Assembly: GCA_964520905.1 (NCBI GenBank)
Contig: CAZFQL010000004.1
Location: 158,919 to 222,918 of the forward strand
DNA: 64,000 bases
DNA from: JAGVIE01 sp964520905
Lineage (GTDB): Bacteria > Bacteroidota > Ignavibacteria > UBA10030 > SZUA-254
Direction of reading: 5' to 3'
Within the stretch, counting starts at the first letter, position 1; the number at the start of each line of letters is the position of its first letter. Below the pieces are notes generated by a model. The model ran no database searches. It had not been told where the DNA came from and was given only the letters and a program-made list of their open reading frames with translations. Below, piece by piece: positions 1-8,674 of the stretch. A program made the position numbers and the translations under genes.

Positions 1-417
1 GATGAAAATTCCAACAACAATTCCCAGCAGATAAACCATTCCGTCGATCTTGCCCGTTACGGCTGATACACATGAAGTGCCGGGACAATATCCACCGATT
101 ACAAATCCAAATCCGAGCACCAATCCACCGATTGTTTGAGGAACGATGTATGTTGGACTCACATATACGAGCGATAAATCCATCCAACCGATGACAGATA
201 AATAATAAATGCCGACCATCGCCGTAATGATTGCTGTGAACATTACTTTGAAAACGGTTAAGTCGTTGAAATAAAATTGTGCGGCAAGTTTCCGACCGTT
301 ACCGAAGCCGCCACGCTCCAGGAAAAATCCAAATCCAATACCGATGATAAATGCGATGACTAAACTGACGTCATCACCGAATAATCCATATTTAAAAAAT
401 GGTATGTTCATTTCCAT
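1..417 (-). CDS. YeeE/YedE family sulfur transporter, half-size (C-terminus cut by window edge)
   Basis: Integral membrane protein of the YeeE/YedE family, thought to move thiosulfate or other small sulfur species across the inner membrane. Reading from ATG at 417, the visible 139 codons hold several hydrophobic segments, an early GGFGNGRK loop and the family motif GGYCPGTSC near the window edge, whose cysteines are typical of these transporters. The start overlaps the stop of the preceding YeeE/YedE gene by 10 nt, so the two half-size proteins are probably co-translated and act together. The 3' end lies outside the window. Sulfur transport is inferred from the family and from the upstream Psr-like genes; the exact substrate is unknown. 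Confidence 0.82.
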   Translation of the reverse strand, partial: MEMNIPFFKYGLFGDDVSLVIAFIIGIGFGFFLERGGFGNGRKLAAQFYFNDLTVFKVMFTAIITAMVGIYYLSVIGWMDLSLVYVSPTYIVPQTIGGLVLGFGFVIGGYCPGTSCVSAVTGKIDGMVYLLGIVVGIFI

Positions 418-950
418 TGTCTCCTAAAAAAGTATGCAATCATGTAAGCTCCGCCAAAGACGGCAAGCATAAATGCCCAACTGCCGACATTAAGAACTGC
501 GCCGCCGGTCAGCGCCTGACCACTTGTACAGCCGCGGGCAAGTTTTGCGCCGATGCCCATAATTGTTCCGCCGATAAATGCAAAAAACAGTCTGCCTCTG
601 ACAGAAATGCGAGGACCTTTCTCGACTGTCTTTTTAATTCTTCCTGCAAGCGCACCGGAGATAAATCCGCCCACTAATACTCCGAGCACTTCGAAGACAA
701 GCCAGTCTTTGAGCGGACTCTTTGTTGTATCTGCAAGATATTCGGCATAAAATTCATTTGCTTTCGCATGTTCAGGTGCAATTGTGCTGACACCTGTTGC
801 TACAAGCGATGAGAAGGCGCCTGATGCACCAAGTCCGCGACCCATGATGACGTACGATAAAAGAAGCACAAGTCCTAGCCCGATACCGGAAAGATACGGA
901 TTCCAGTACGGCTTCGGAACATGTTGAACTTCAGTTGATGTTGATGACAT
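408..950 (-). CDS. YeeE/YedE family sulfur transporter, half-size
   Basis: A 180-residue membrane protein with about four hydrophobic segments. Near residues 137-150 is the motif ARGCTSGQALTGGA, the signature of YeeE/YedE transporters with its conserved cysteine. The family moves thiosulfate-like or persulfide sulfur into the cell. It is followed, with a 10-nt overlap, by a second YeeE/YedE half protein, a common paired arrangement. It lies about 100 nt downstream of the NrfD-like gene of a sulfur reductase operon, on the same strand. This suggests that sulfur uptake or export is coupled to sulfur respiration, but the substrate cannot be told from sequence. Confidence 0.85.
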   Translation of the reverse strand: MSSTSTEVQHVPKPYWNPYLSGIGLGLVLLLSYVIMGRGLGASGAFSSLVATGVSTIAPEHAKANEFYAEYLADTTKSPLKDWLVFEVLGVLVGGFISGALAGRIKKTVEKGPRISVRGRLFFAFIGGTIMGIGAKLARGCTSGQALTGGAVLNVGSWAFMLAVFGGAYMIAYFFRRQWK

Positions 951-1053
951 AATTATATCCTTTATTATTTTTTCAGTCTTTCCCTTTGCGTATCTTAGCG
1001 CCCTTAGCGGTTATATTTTAAACGACAGAGAACGCGAAGATCGCAACAGTTTT

Positions 1054-1998
1054 TTAAAATGCCGCATCTACCCACCGTGTATATTGTCCGGCATAGACGA
1101 TTACAAACCTTAATATCAATCCACCAACGATTACCATAATCGGTGCAACCGGTGTGTGTTTGATTTTGTGATTAACAGCCAATAATTGAATAATCAACGG
1201 AATGACAATTCCCAGCGCAAGAACAAAAACCCAAAACGCAGGTGCATATATTCCCGTGAGAAGTACAAGCGCCGATTGGATATGTACTTTCGTTGATGTT
1301 AACATTCCGATTATGAATAGTCCGATTACAAACAATTCAAGAATCAGGAAACCGTTGTCTGCTTTAGCAAGCAATTCTCTTTCGTCAACTCTTTTTGCAA
1401 CCATGTGAACGAACGCTGATGCGGCGGATAATCCTGAAACTAAAAAGAGAAGCCAGAGCATAGGGCTGTTCCACAAGGGCCTCGCGCCTAACGCGCTTAA
1501 AAGTACTCCGGTGTAAATGCCAAGCAACCCGCCCAACAACATATTGACAACGCCGATATTCTTGACTGCATATTTATGTTGTTGAAGTTTCTCCGAAATC
1601 TTATCCATCCATGGAAATTTTTTCGAGAAATATTCCGGCACGTTGACAAGGAAACTCGCAATCATTGCCGGGTAAACTACAATAAGAATCCACGCACCCC
1701 ACGACATTGGCGATGCAGCTTTGAATGTCAGATACAACCGCCATGTGTACAATTTATGTTCAAGATCAAGAAAAAGCGCAAACATACCGGCGCTCAGAAT
1801 TATCATTCCCAACAGCGGAAGCACTCTGCATACACATGCTTTATCTTTATATTTTCCTTTGAAGATAAAATAACCAGTAATAATCATCATCCCCGCAACT
1901 AATCCGCCAATAAAAAGATAAACCGGAATTTCCCAACCCCAAATGTGAAGCGATGGATCTACTAATTCGTTATGACGCGTTGTTGTATATTCGTTCAT
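1054..1998 (-). CDS. psrC: NrfD/PsrC-type membrane subunit of a molybdopterin oxidoreductase
   Basis: A 314-residue polytopic protein (roughly eight hydrophobic helices) of the NrfD/PsrC family. It anchors periplasmic molybdoenzymes and exchanges electrons with menaquinone. The N-terminus contains the HIWGWEIPVYLFIGGLVAG segment typical of the first NrfD helix. It starts 7 nt after the ferredoxin subunit gene, which follows the catalytic gene, giving the A-B-C order of polysulfide and thiosulfate reductases. Membrane location and quinone role follow from the family. Whether the complex reduces polysulfide, thiosulfate or another sulfur compound, or runs in reverse, is not determined by the sequence. 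Confidence 0.88.
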   Translation of the reverse strand: MNEYTTTRHNELVDPSLHIWGWEIPVYLFIGGLVAGMMIITGYFIFKGKYKDKACVCRVLPLLGMIILSAGMFALFLDLEHKLYTWRLYLTFKAASPMSWGAWILIVVYPAMIASFLVNVPEYFSKKFPWMDKISEKLQQHKYAVKNIGVVNMLLGGLLGIYTGVLLSALGARPLWNSPMLWLLFLVSGLSAASAFVHMVAKRVDERELLAKADNGFLILELFVIGLFIIGMLTSTKVHIQSALVLLTGIYAPAFWVFVLALGIVIPLIIQLLAVNHKIKHTPVAPIMVIVGGLILRFVIVYAGQYTRWVDAAF

Positions 1999-2005
1999 AA
2001 TCTGC

Positions 2006-2545
2006 CTACACTAAATAAAATATTTGTGGTTTTGTTCCTGCCTCGGGTATGAGAGAGTGATTCTTCCTTGAAGCGAGGAGTTTGCTCACCTGACTATTCG
2101 GATCATCGAGATCGCCAAAGTACATGCAGTGTGTCGGACAGACAGAAACACACGCAGGATCCAAACCCTTCTCAACCCGGTGAACGCAGAAAGTACATTT
2201 GTCCGCGTATCCTTCAGGATGAATGAATCTTGCATCATACGGACATGAAGCGAGACATGCCTTGCAACCTATACATAAATCGTGAGTTACAAGGACGATC
2301 CCGCCAAGATCGTGCACATGACTTGCGCCTGTCGGGCAGCAATAAACACACGGAGGATTATCGCAATGGTTGCACCGTTCAGTTCTGATTTCCATATGCA
2401 GATCGGGATTTTTGCCGCGCACATCCTGCACAATCCAATCGCGGTTGAATGCTTCGGGTACATCGTTTTCGGTTTTACATGCGACAACACAATCCATACA
2501 GCCGACGCATTTTTTCGTATCAATCACCATTCCAAACCGCGCCAT
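2006..2545 (-). CDS. psrB: PsrB/DmsB-type four-cluster ferredoxin subunit
   Basis: A 179-residue iron-sulfur protein with four cysteine groups, as in PsrB/PhsB/NrfC: CVGCMDCVVACK near the N-terminus, CNHCDNPPCVYCCP around residue 60, CIGCKACLASCP around residue 92, and a last group CTFC...CVSVCPTHC. These should bind four [4Fe-4S] clusters that wire the molybdenum subunit to the NrfD subunit. There is no signal peptide, as expected for a subunit exported bound to its Tat-carrying partner. It starts 2 nt after the stop of the catalytic gene and ends 7 nt before the membrane subunit, so the three form one transcription unit. Confidence 0.9.
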   Translation of the reverse strand: MARFGMVIDTKKCVGCMDCVVACKTENDVPEAFNRDWIVQDVRGKNPDLHMEIRTERCNHCDNPPCVYCCPTGASHVHDLGGIVLVTHDLCIGCKACLASCPYDARFIHPEGYADKCTFCVHRVEKGLDPACVSVCPTHCMYFGDLDDPNSQVSKLLASRKNHSLIPEAGTKPQIFYLV

Positions 2546-2547
2546 GA

Positions 2548-4737
2548 TTATCCCTCCATCTCGATTGTTACGAAATTCACATTCGTGCCGGTTCCACCCA
2601 TCAGCGGATCGATTTCGTATCGAGTGAGAAGCTGTGCATCGCTTGCACCTTTACCGAATGCGTGTTTCAAACCTTTTGCAGTATGACCGAATCCGTGCAC
2701 CATGTAAACACAATCCTGCCTGATTCTTTCTGTCGCTTTCACTTTTATTTTATTACTCACCACTCCATCCTGATTTTTTAATTTGATGTAATCACCGCTC
2801 TTCAATCCGTAACGCTCGGCGATATTCGCATTCAACCAGACTTCATTCTCCGGCATCATGTCGGATAAAATTCTGTTGGTCTGCGTTCTGCTGAATGAAT
2901 GAACCGGCGCCCTGCCGTATAATAATCTGAATGATCCAGCGGGTCCGCTTGCCGGTCGTTTATATTTCGGAACAGGATCGAAGCCCGCTTGTTGAAGTTG
3001 TAATGAATAAAATTCAATCTTCCCCGATGGAGTTGGAAATTCAGCCGGAACACCTTCATCAAAATAATTCGGTTGTTTGGCGCCGAGTATGATGCCGTTC
3101 TTTTTCAACTCATCGAAACTTAATCCTGCGGCAGTCATGCGGTGATTGATATACTCTTCGACATCTTTCCAAGGGTAATAATTTCCAAGTCCTAATTTTT
3201 CCGCAAGCTTTTTCGCAATCCACCAATTCGGTTTTTGATCGTGCGGTGCCTCGACTACCGGCTGCCGCAATCCAACAAACGAATCGCGGAACCACTCGAC
3301 ATTGATATCGTCGTGCCGCTCAAGATAAACCGATTCGGGAAGAACAACATCCGCCCATCCGGCAATCTCGTTTGGAATAACATCAACTACAACCATCAAA
3401 TCTAAATTCTGAATTGCCTGCTTGGTTATTTCTTCGTTGGGTAATGCTTGTATCAGATTTGTTGCATAGACAAACCATCCTTTAATCGGATAAGGTTTTC
3501 CTGTAACCGTTGCTTCACGGATTCCTGTAGTAATCGCTTCATGCGCGAAAGGATATTTTTTATTGGGATTATCAACTTTATCTTTCGTCGGAGTTGGATA
3601 CGCCGGATACGGATAACCGGGAACATCCATATTTACCGGATAATAGAATCCGCCTTTTCTTCCCCAGCTTCCCATAAGCGCGTTCAGCAATGCAATTGCC
3701 CTGCTTCGCTGTGCATCGTCGCCGTACCACGTAACGTGTCTGCCGGGATGAATTAGCGTTGCCGGTTTGTAACGTGCCATTTCGCGTGCAGTTGCTCGAA
3801 TTATTTTTGGTTCGATACCTGTTTCAGGATAAGCCCATTCCGGAGTGTAAGCTGAAAGCTCTGCCTTGAACTGCTCAAATCCGAATCCATATTTCTCAAC
3901 ATATTCTTTATCATAGAGATTTTCAGAAACGATAACATTCATCCATGCTAGAAGCAATGCGAGATCGGTTCCGGGTTTTATGGGCAGATAATATTTTGCT
4001 TTACTTGCGGCAACAGAAAATCTCGGATCAACGACGATGATTGACGCGTCGTTCCCGACAGCATCGGCAAATTCCTGCGCCTGCGTGTTGTGCATGTTCT
4101 CGCCAAGATGACTTCCGATGAGTACAAGACATTGCGCGTTTTTAATATCCGTTCGCTCCGGCGAACTTACATCTTCACCGTACGTCAATCTGAATCCTAC
4201 ATCTCTCGGTCCTCGGCATTGCGCAAACGACGGCGCGGCAAAATTAATTGCACCATATGCTTTTAATGTATGCTTCAGAAAATTTCCGCCAATTCCGTGA
4301 CTGAACGCCGCTACTGATTCAGGTCCGTACTGTGATTTTATCTTCTGCATTTTATCGGCTATGTAACCGAGGGCTTCATCCCAGGTTACTTCCTTCCACA
4401 TTTCTTTTCCGCGCTCTTGAGTACGAATCAGTGGCGAGCGTAATCTATCCGGATCGTAATGCGCACCAACGCCGCCTGTTCCGCGCGGACACAACCTGCC
4501 CCTGCTTAACGGGTCAAGCGGATTGCCTTCGACCTTCCAGAGTTCACCATCGCGTACATAAGCTATTGCCCCGCATTTCCAGAAACATATATCGCAGAAA
4601 GTTGGAATCTTATGGATTCCTTTCCGCTTCACAGTTTCAGATTTATCCAGGGCTTTTGATACGGTTCCAATCGCCGCGGCGGCGGCAATTGTAGCGCCGG
4701 ATATTTTTAAAAATTTTCTTCTAGAGAGTGGATTCAT
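2548..4737 (-). CDS. psrA: Tat-exported molybdopterin oxidoreductase (polysulfide/thiosulfate reductase-like catalytic subunit)
   Basis: A 729-residue DMSO-reductase-superfamily enzyme. The N-terminus SRRKFLKISGATIAAAAA is a twin-arginine signal. Residues 47-85 carry the cluster motif CDICFWKC...RLCPRG for the proximal [4Fe-4S] cluster. AQCRGPRD near residue 173 probably contains the cysteine ligand of molybdenum, as in PsrA/PhsA. Downstream are typical molybdopterin segments such as VVVDPR and the C-terminal dinucleotide-binding domain. With the ferredoxin and NrfD subunits downstream and YeeE/YedE transporters beyond, a sulfur-compound substrate (polysulfide, thiosulfate, tetrathionate) is likely. 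Its start overlaps the end of the MerR-type regulator gene by 17 nt. Confidence 0.88.
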   Translation of the reverse strand: MNPLSRRKFLKISGATIAAAAAIGTVSKALDKSETVKRKGIHKIPTFCDICFWKCGAIAYVRDGELWKVEGNPLDPLSRGRLCPRGTGGVGAHYDPDRLRSPLIRTQERGKEMWKEVTWDEALGYIADKMQKIKSQYGPESVAAFSHGIGGNFLKHTLKAYGAINFAAPSFAQCRGPRDVGFRLTYGEDVSSPERTDIKNAQCLVLIGSHLGENMHNTQAQEFADAVGNDASIIVVDPRFSVAASKAKYYLPIKPGTDLALLLAWMNVIVSENLYDKEYVEKYGFGFEQFKAELSAYTPEWAYPETGIEPKIIRATAREMARYKPATLIHPGRHVTWYGDDAQRSRAIALLNALMGSWGRKGGFYYPVNMDVPGYPYPAYPTPTKDKVDNPNKKYPFAHEAITTGIREATVTGKPYPIKGWFVYATNLIQALPNEEITKQAIQNLDLMVVVDVIPNEIAGWADVVLPESVYLERHDDINVEWFRDSFVGLRQPVVEAPHDQKPNWWIAKKLAEKLGLGNYYPWKDVEEYINHRMTAAGLSFDELKKNGIILGAKQPNYFDEGVPAEFPTPSGKIEFYSLQLQQAGFDPVPKYKRPASGPAGSFRLLYGRAPVHSFSRTQTNRILSDMMPENEVWLNANIAERYGLKSGDYIKLKNQDGVVSNKIKVKATERIRQDCVYMVHGFGHTAKGLKHAFGKGASDAQLLTRYEIDPLMGGTGTNVNFVTIEMEG

Positions 4738-5185
4738 ATTTCTCCGTTATCCCGATAATTCTGTTTTTGATTTTTGTGCAGTCGATTGATTCTTTATAGA
4801 CCGGACAAGTTCTGCATTCACGCGTTACACATGTATTCTTTGGATGATCGAATGTCCAGCATGCTTTGGTATGATTTCTGTACGCTTCGCAATGCTCGCG
4901 GTCTTTTTGCGAGCACGAAACAATCTCCCAGCAAGGAATCAAAGCATGGATTCGCTGTATCCCCGCAATGCCGATTTTATCTTCGTTGATTGCGCGGCGG
5001 ATACATTTCAACCGCTCAATATCCGACTGCGAGTAAAGCCGGTGGCTCGATTCTTTTTGGAACGGCAGGATTAATCCGGCACGCTCGTACATCCTCAACG
5101 TATGCACCGAAATGCCAAGCATCTTCGCAGCAGTGCTGATCGAATAGAGGGGTGTATCCTGATTTTGAATGATTTCTGATCTCAT
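4721..5185 (-). CDS. MerR-family regulator with cysteine-rich CW-type C-terminal domain
   Basis: A 154-residue regulator. Residues 14-80 form a MerR winged-helix domain (STAAKMLGISVHTLRMYERAG, then SHRLYSQSDIERL). The last 75 residues hold a cysteine-rich segment, CWEIVSC...C...CWTF...C...CRTCPVY, with eight cysteines and two Cys-Trp pairs, as in the CW-type domains appended to some signalling proteins. The domain may bind metal or respond to redox or sulfur species; this is inference. It is the first gene of the sulfur-reductase operon and overlaps the catalytic gene by 17 nt, so it probably controls that operon. A perfect palindrome lies just upstream of its start. Confidence 0.82.
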   Translation of the reverse strand: MRSEIIQNQDTPLYSISTAAKMLGISVHTLRMYERAGLILPFQKESSHRLYSQSDIERLKCIRRAINEDKIGIAGIQRIHALIPCWEIVSCSQKDREHCEAYRNHTKACWTFDHPKNTCVTRECRTCPVYKESIDCTKIKNRIIGITEKYESTL

Positions 5186-5193
5186 AGGCTAAA

Positions 5194-5215
5194 GTTGATA
5201 TTTATAAATATCAAC
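5194..5215. promoter_or_regulatory. Perfect 22-bp palindrome, candidate operator of the MerR-type regulator
   Basis: The half-site GTTGATATTTA is followed at once by its exact inverted copy, giving a 22-bp dyad with no mismatch. It ends 9 nt before the start codon of the MerR-family gene. MerR proteins bind dyads of about this length between promoter elements, so autoregulation and operon control are likely. The palindrome is seen; binding is inferred. Confidence 0.6.
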
Positions 5216-5441
5216 TATTATGCCAGCGGCAAATGTAGGATTTTGATTGAAAAAGCTGAAAATTGGAGAGATTTTAAGGTTTGATTTTCAAAATAGAAAA
5301 TAGAATAGTGTGTGGAGTTTCAAGATTGATTTTTTTCATCATACCATGAAACTTAAATGAATTTATTGGCGTTTTCTAATGTAGGATATTTGACTTTTCA
5401 TTTTTTTTTTATAACTTAATATACCTTCAAGGTAATAATAA

Positions 5442-5660
5442 ATGAGCGAATCTATGAATAAATATTGTTCAGGTATTTTATTCTCAACCCCATCACTTGT
5501 GAAGGGTATGGGAACTGTACTTAATATCTGGGGTAATTATTTTTCCTTCAACTATTCCCAAACACCAGAAGAAGCTGATAGACGTGCTTTGGCATGTGAC
5601 TGGAGAATGGTTGGCCAAGATATCCGAAATGCAATGGAAAAAATCAGTCCGGACGTATGA
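5442..5660 (+). CDS. Small protein of unknown function upstream of DUF2335
   Basis: A 72-residue protein whose most distinctive part is IWGNYFSFNYSQTPEEADRR followed by a segment ending DWRMVGQDIRNAM. It has no clear membrane segment or known domain. Its last four bases (ATGA) overlap the start of the DUF2335 gene, so the two are translationally coupled and probably work together. The region upstream is AT-rich, with a poly-T stretch at 5402-5410. The function is not recognised. The gene is accepted because of the tight coupling and its protein-like composition; the exact start is uncertain. Confidence 0.6.
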   Translation: MSESMNKYCSGILFSTPSLVKGMGTVLNIWGNYFSFNYSQTPEEADRRALACDWRMVGQDIRNAMEKISPDV

Positions 5661-6133
5661 CTGAACAGAATAACGAACTACCCTCAAAAGAGCTTCCAGT
5701 ACCATCCAATCTACAAAAAGACTTAGAGACAATTGAACACGATGAAAAGAAGCGCAAGAAAATCATTGCGCTTTTTAAATTACATCAATATCATCACAGT
5801 GGACCTTTACCATCACCGGATTTTTTAAAGCAGTACGATTTAATAATTCCCGGACTTGCTGAGAGAATTGTTAAAATGGCTGAAGACCAGCAATCTCATC
5901 GTCAAAGTCTTGAAAATAGAGTCATCTCGAGTCAACTTAATGAGAGTAAGCGTGGTCAATTTTTGGGATTCACAGTCGCGATGCTGTGTATTGGTGCAAG
6001 TGTCGCTCTTTCTTTGCTTGGTCATGAATATGTTGCTGGAATCCTCGGAGGAACAACTGTTGTCGGTTTGGTTACTGTCTTTGTCCTCGGGAAAAGAGAA
6101 CAACAAAAAGACCTTCAAAAAAAATCTGGTTGA
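5657..6133 (+). CDS. DUF2335 family membrane protein
   Basis: A 158-residue protein of the DUF2335 family. It has a charged N-terminal region rich in Lys and Glu, then the family hallmark HHSGPLPSPDFLKQYDLIIP at residues 47-66 and AERIVKMAEDQQSHR just after it. Two transmembrane helices follow (about 101-120 and 124-145), ending in a short basic tail. The family has no established biochemical role. It is coupled by a 4-nt overlap to an unknown small gene. Together they form a two-gene unit on the strand opposite to both flanking operons, which suggests an inserted accessory module. Confidence 0.75.
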   Translation: MTEQNNELPSKELPVPSNLQKDLETIEHDEKKRKKIIALFKLHQYHHSGPLPSPDFLKQYDLIIPGLAERIVKMAEDQQSHRQSLENRVISSQLNESKRGQFLGFTVAMLCIGASVALSLLGHEYVAGILGGTTVVGLVTVFVLGKREQQKDLQKKSG

Positions 6134-6365
6134 TTAATAATCTTTCAATATTTATTTTCTAGACTATCGATTTTTGCAATATTAGCTTTCGCTTTTTTCA
6201 ATTCTATAATTGACTGTAATATCGACGTTACAACACAACAATCATACGAGATAAAACGTCTTGATAATGATTACTTCGGTGAGGAATAAATTTCCCTCTG
6301 TTTCCTCCACGTCTCTGTGCTAAGATGTCTCACCGCAGGGAGGCTGAGAACGGTCTGTAAATCAA

Positions 6366-6395
6366 AAACCCCACCGATAATCGATGGGGCTTTTC
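6366..6395. terminator. Bidirectional intrinsic terminator
   Basis: The arms CCCCACCGAT and ATCGATGGGG (6369-6389) form a GC-rich hairpin. It is followed by CTTTTCTT on the plus strand and by TTTTTG on the minus strand. It lies between convergent genes and can serve both the DUF2335 unit and the cytochrome operon. Confidence 0.7.
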
Positions 6396-6410
6396 TTCTA
6401 CTTATTACAC

Positions 6411-6434
6411 AGCGAACTGAAGTTCGCTCTACAA
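6411..6434 (-). repeat. REP-like hairpin beginning TTGTAGAGCGA
   Basis: On the minus strand this reads TTGTAGAGCGAACTTCAGTT and closes with CGCT. The core is AGCGAACT, two bases, then AGTTCGCT. The same TTGTAGAGCGA lead-in followed by a hairpin occurs at 54723-54750, suggesting a dispersed intergenic repeat family in this genome. Confidence 0.45.
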
Positions 6435-6439
6435 AATTA

Positions 6440-8674
6440 TCACTCTGCTTTTTGAAGCATCCGTCTCCGCCATGCGATCAGTGTTCCAAGGATAATCAAA
6501 ACAACGCCCGTCCATATAACCATCATCAACGGCTTGATGCTGATATCGACAACAAGCGCCTGAACTGCCTGCGGTTCTTCGTGAGGTTGTGTGAAACCAT
6601 GGAATTCGAGCATGATCTTCTTTTCTTCTACACTCAATGCATTTAAAGTAACATGAGGTTTCATATCTGGATTTGAATATCCGATAAGCATCGGTAACTC
6701 TGCCGGTATCGGTTGTCTGCCATTCTGTTTATCAAATGTCAATGTTGGAATAACCTCATGCATTTTTCCGCCTGCTTCTATATTAAGCACTGCTCCAACA
6801 GACATAGCGCCCATTTCAGCGTGTTGTCCAACATCAAACTTCGTGAATGTAATTTTATATCCCAACATCTCTTTCGTTTCACCCTTAGCTATCTCAAGCA
6901 TTGGGTTGTGCTGGTGTTGTTGCTCATCTATTTTCAACTCGAGCGGAGAAATATATAAATCCTTTAACGGCAGTACTTTAATATCCGGCTCGCGCATAAC
7001 GGCTTGATTTATTTGACTGAAGTATAATTTAGGTTGGGCGGTAAAAGAACTTTTTCCATCCGAAACTTCTATATCCATTATTGGCTTCAGTGCGTCCGGA
7101 TTGGGAACACCTTTAAATGTAAAATTATATCCAAACGCAGCTTGCGGCTCGCCCTGTTTTAAAATCAACTGTGTTGATTCGTCAAAATTACCCGACCCGA
7201 CAATGCCAATAAGCATCAACGCAACGCCGATGTGTGAGAGTGGTCCACCGATATTCAGCCAGCCGGAACGATACTGCCTGAATGTTATTATTACATTAGA
7301 AATAAGACCAAATGCCGCAGCGCCAACAAATAATAACAATGTGAACGATGTTACACCGGCAACGTAGGCAATAACGCACGAAAGCGCGGTCAGTACCAAC
7401 GACATCGAGTATCTTTTTAAGAAATTGAATTTCTTTTCTTCTGCCCAACTCATGAAAGGTGTAATTCCAAGAAGGAGAGCCATCGCAATAGCTACCGGAA
7501 GGTTGACTTTGTTATAGAATGAGATATCAACCTGTGAAGCTTTGCCAAATAACCCTGTGATGATTGGGGACGACATTCCAACGAACGTGAACAACGCAGC
7601 CGCGCCCAAAACGCACATGCTCAATAGAAGTAATAATTCTCTATTCAAACTTGACATATCTATTTTCGGAGATTTGATTTCACTAAACCGTGTTGCCAAC
7701 AAACCAAATCCCAATGCAATACTTACCACCATCACACCCATCAAATAATTGTTGATTCCTAAATCTACGAATGAGTGGACCGAAAAATCTGCAAGCACAC
7801 CACTGCGTGTAAGAAACGTTGCATACAATACAAGAATGAACGTGAGAATGGCTAAAAACATATTTGTGCGCTGAAGCGATCCTTTCGCTTTAAACACAAC
7901 AAGCCCATGAATAGATACGAGCATAACAATCCATGGAACGAGCGATGAGTTTTCAACCGGGTCCCATCCCCAATAACCGCCCCAGCCAAGAACTTCATAA
8001 GCCCAGAAGCCGCCGATGATGATGCCGGTGCCTAAGGATACAGAAGCAAAAAGCGTCCATGGAAATCCAGAGTTATTCCAATGCTCATATTTTCTTCTTG
8101 CTAATCCGGAGATAACCAGAGCGAATGGAAAAGTAGCCGCCGCATATCCCACAAAAAGAATCGGCGGATGAATTGCCATCCATGGATCTTGCAGCAATGG
8201 ATTCAAACCTCTTCCGTCGAGTGGAACAGGTGTTATCAATTCAAACGGGCTTTTAATTAACAATAGAAGATAAAGGAAAGCAGAAAAAGCGCTCACAACC
8301 GCCATTGCATAGTTGTCGTCTCCGTTTGATTTTTTTAGAAAGAATAATCCCATCAGACCGACAAATAAAGCCCAGAGTAGAAACGTTCCTTCCTGACCTC
8401 CCCAGAAGGCGGAAATTAAATAAATCAACGGAAGGTCTTTCGAGCTGTAGCCGTTTACATATGAGTATTGAAACTGATGTGTGAAGAAAGCATACCACAA
8501 TATTGCAGATGCAATCAAGCTTACAGCTACTGAAGCATAATATAAACGAGAAGCAATTTTCTGCCGACCGATTTGTACTGCCCGAAGCTTTGTTTGTTCA
8601 TTTCTGATGAACGCAGCCGTCGCACCGAGCGATGCGAAGAACGCGATCAATATGCTGATATGTCCAAGATTCAT
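6440..8674 (-). CDS. ccmF: CcmF/NrfE-type cytochrome c haem lyase
   Basis: A 744-residue polytopic membrane protein of the CcmF/NrfE/CcsA haem-handling superfamily. It attaches haem to apocytochrome CXXCH motifs on the periplasmic side. The tryptophan-rich haem-binding segment WGGYWGWDPVENSSLVPW lies near residues 226-243, and a long periplasmic domain (about 500-700) precedes the last helix, as in CcmF. It is the final gene of the cytochrome operon, and its ATG overlaps the stop of the 11-haem cytochrome (ATGA). Co-transcription of a maturation factor with cytochromes carrying many haem motifs makes biological sense. No other Ccm genes are seen in the window. Confidence 0.9.
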   Translation of the reverse strand: MNLGHISILIAFFASLGATAAFIRNEQTKLRAVQIGRQKIASRLYYASVAVSLIASAILWYAFFTHQFQYSYVNGYSSKDLPLIYLISAFWGGQEGTFLLWALFVGLMGLFFLKKSNGDDNYAMAVVSAFSAFLYLLLLIKSPFELITPVPLDGRGLNPLLQDPWMAIHPPILFVGYAAATFPFALVISGLARRKYEHWNNSGFPWTLFASVSLGTGIIIGGFWAYEVLGWGGYWGWDPVENSSLVPWIVMLVSIHGLVVFKAKGSLQRTNMFLAILTFILVLYATFLTRSGVLADFSVHSFVDLGINNYLMGVMVVSIALGFGLLATRFSEIKSPKIDMSSLNRELLLLLSMCVLGAAALFTFVGMSSPIITGLFGKASQVDISFYNKVNLPVAIAMALLLGITPFMSWAEEKKFNFLKRYSMSLVLTALSCVIAYVAGVTSFTLLLFVGAAAFGLISNVIITFRQYRSGWLNIGGPLSHIGVALMLIGIVGSGNFDESTQLILKQGEPQAAFGYNFTFKGVPNPDALKPIMDIEVSDGKSSFTAQPKLYFSQINQAVMREPDIKVLPLKDLYISPLELKIDEQQHQHNPMLEIAKGETKEMLGYKITFTKFDVGQHAEMGAMSVGAVLNIEAGGKMHEVIPTLTFDKQNGRQPIPAELPMLIGYSNPDMKPHVTLNALSVEEKKIMLEFHGFTQPHEEPQAVQALVVDISIKPLMMVIWTGVVLIILGTLIAWRRRMLQKAE

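Larger units (their letters stand above)
6134..6439. other. Intergenic region with terminator and repeat hairpins
   Basis: AT-rich non-coding DNA between the convergent DUF2335 gene and the haem-lyase gene. The segment around 6290-6340 (ccctctgtttcctccacgtc and following) resembles degenerate non-coding repeat debris. The right half holds a bidirectional terminator and a short repeat hairpin, both listed separately. No gene is supported here. Confidence 0.5.

Noticed and set aside
951..1053. Gene between NrfD-like and YeeE/YedE genes
   Set aside because: Only about 100 nt with repeat-like words (for example CCGCTAAGGGCGCTAAGAT on the minus strand), no frame with support.
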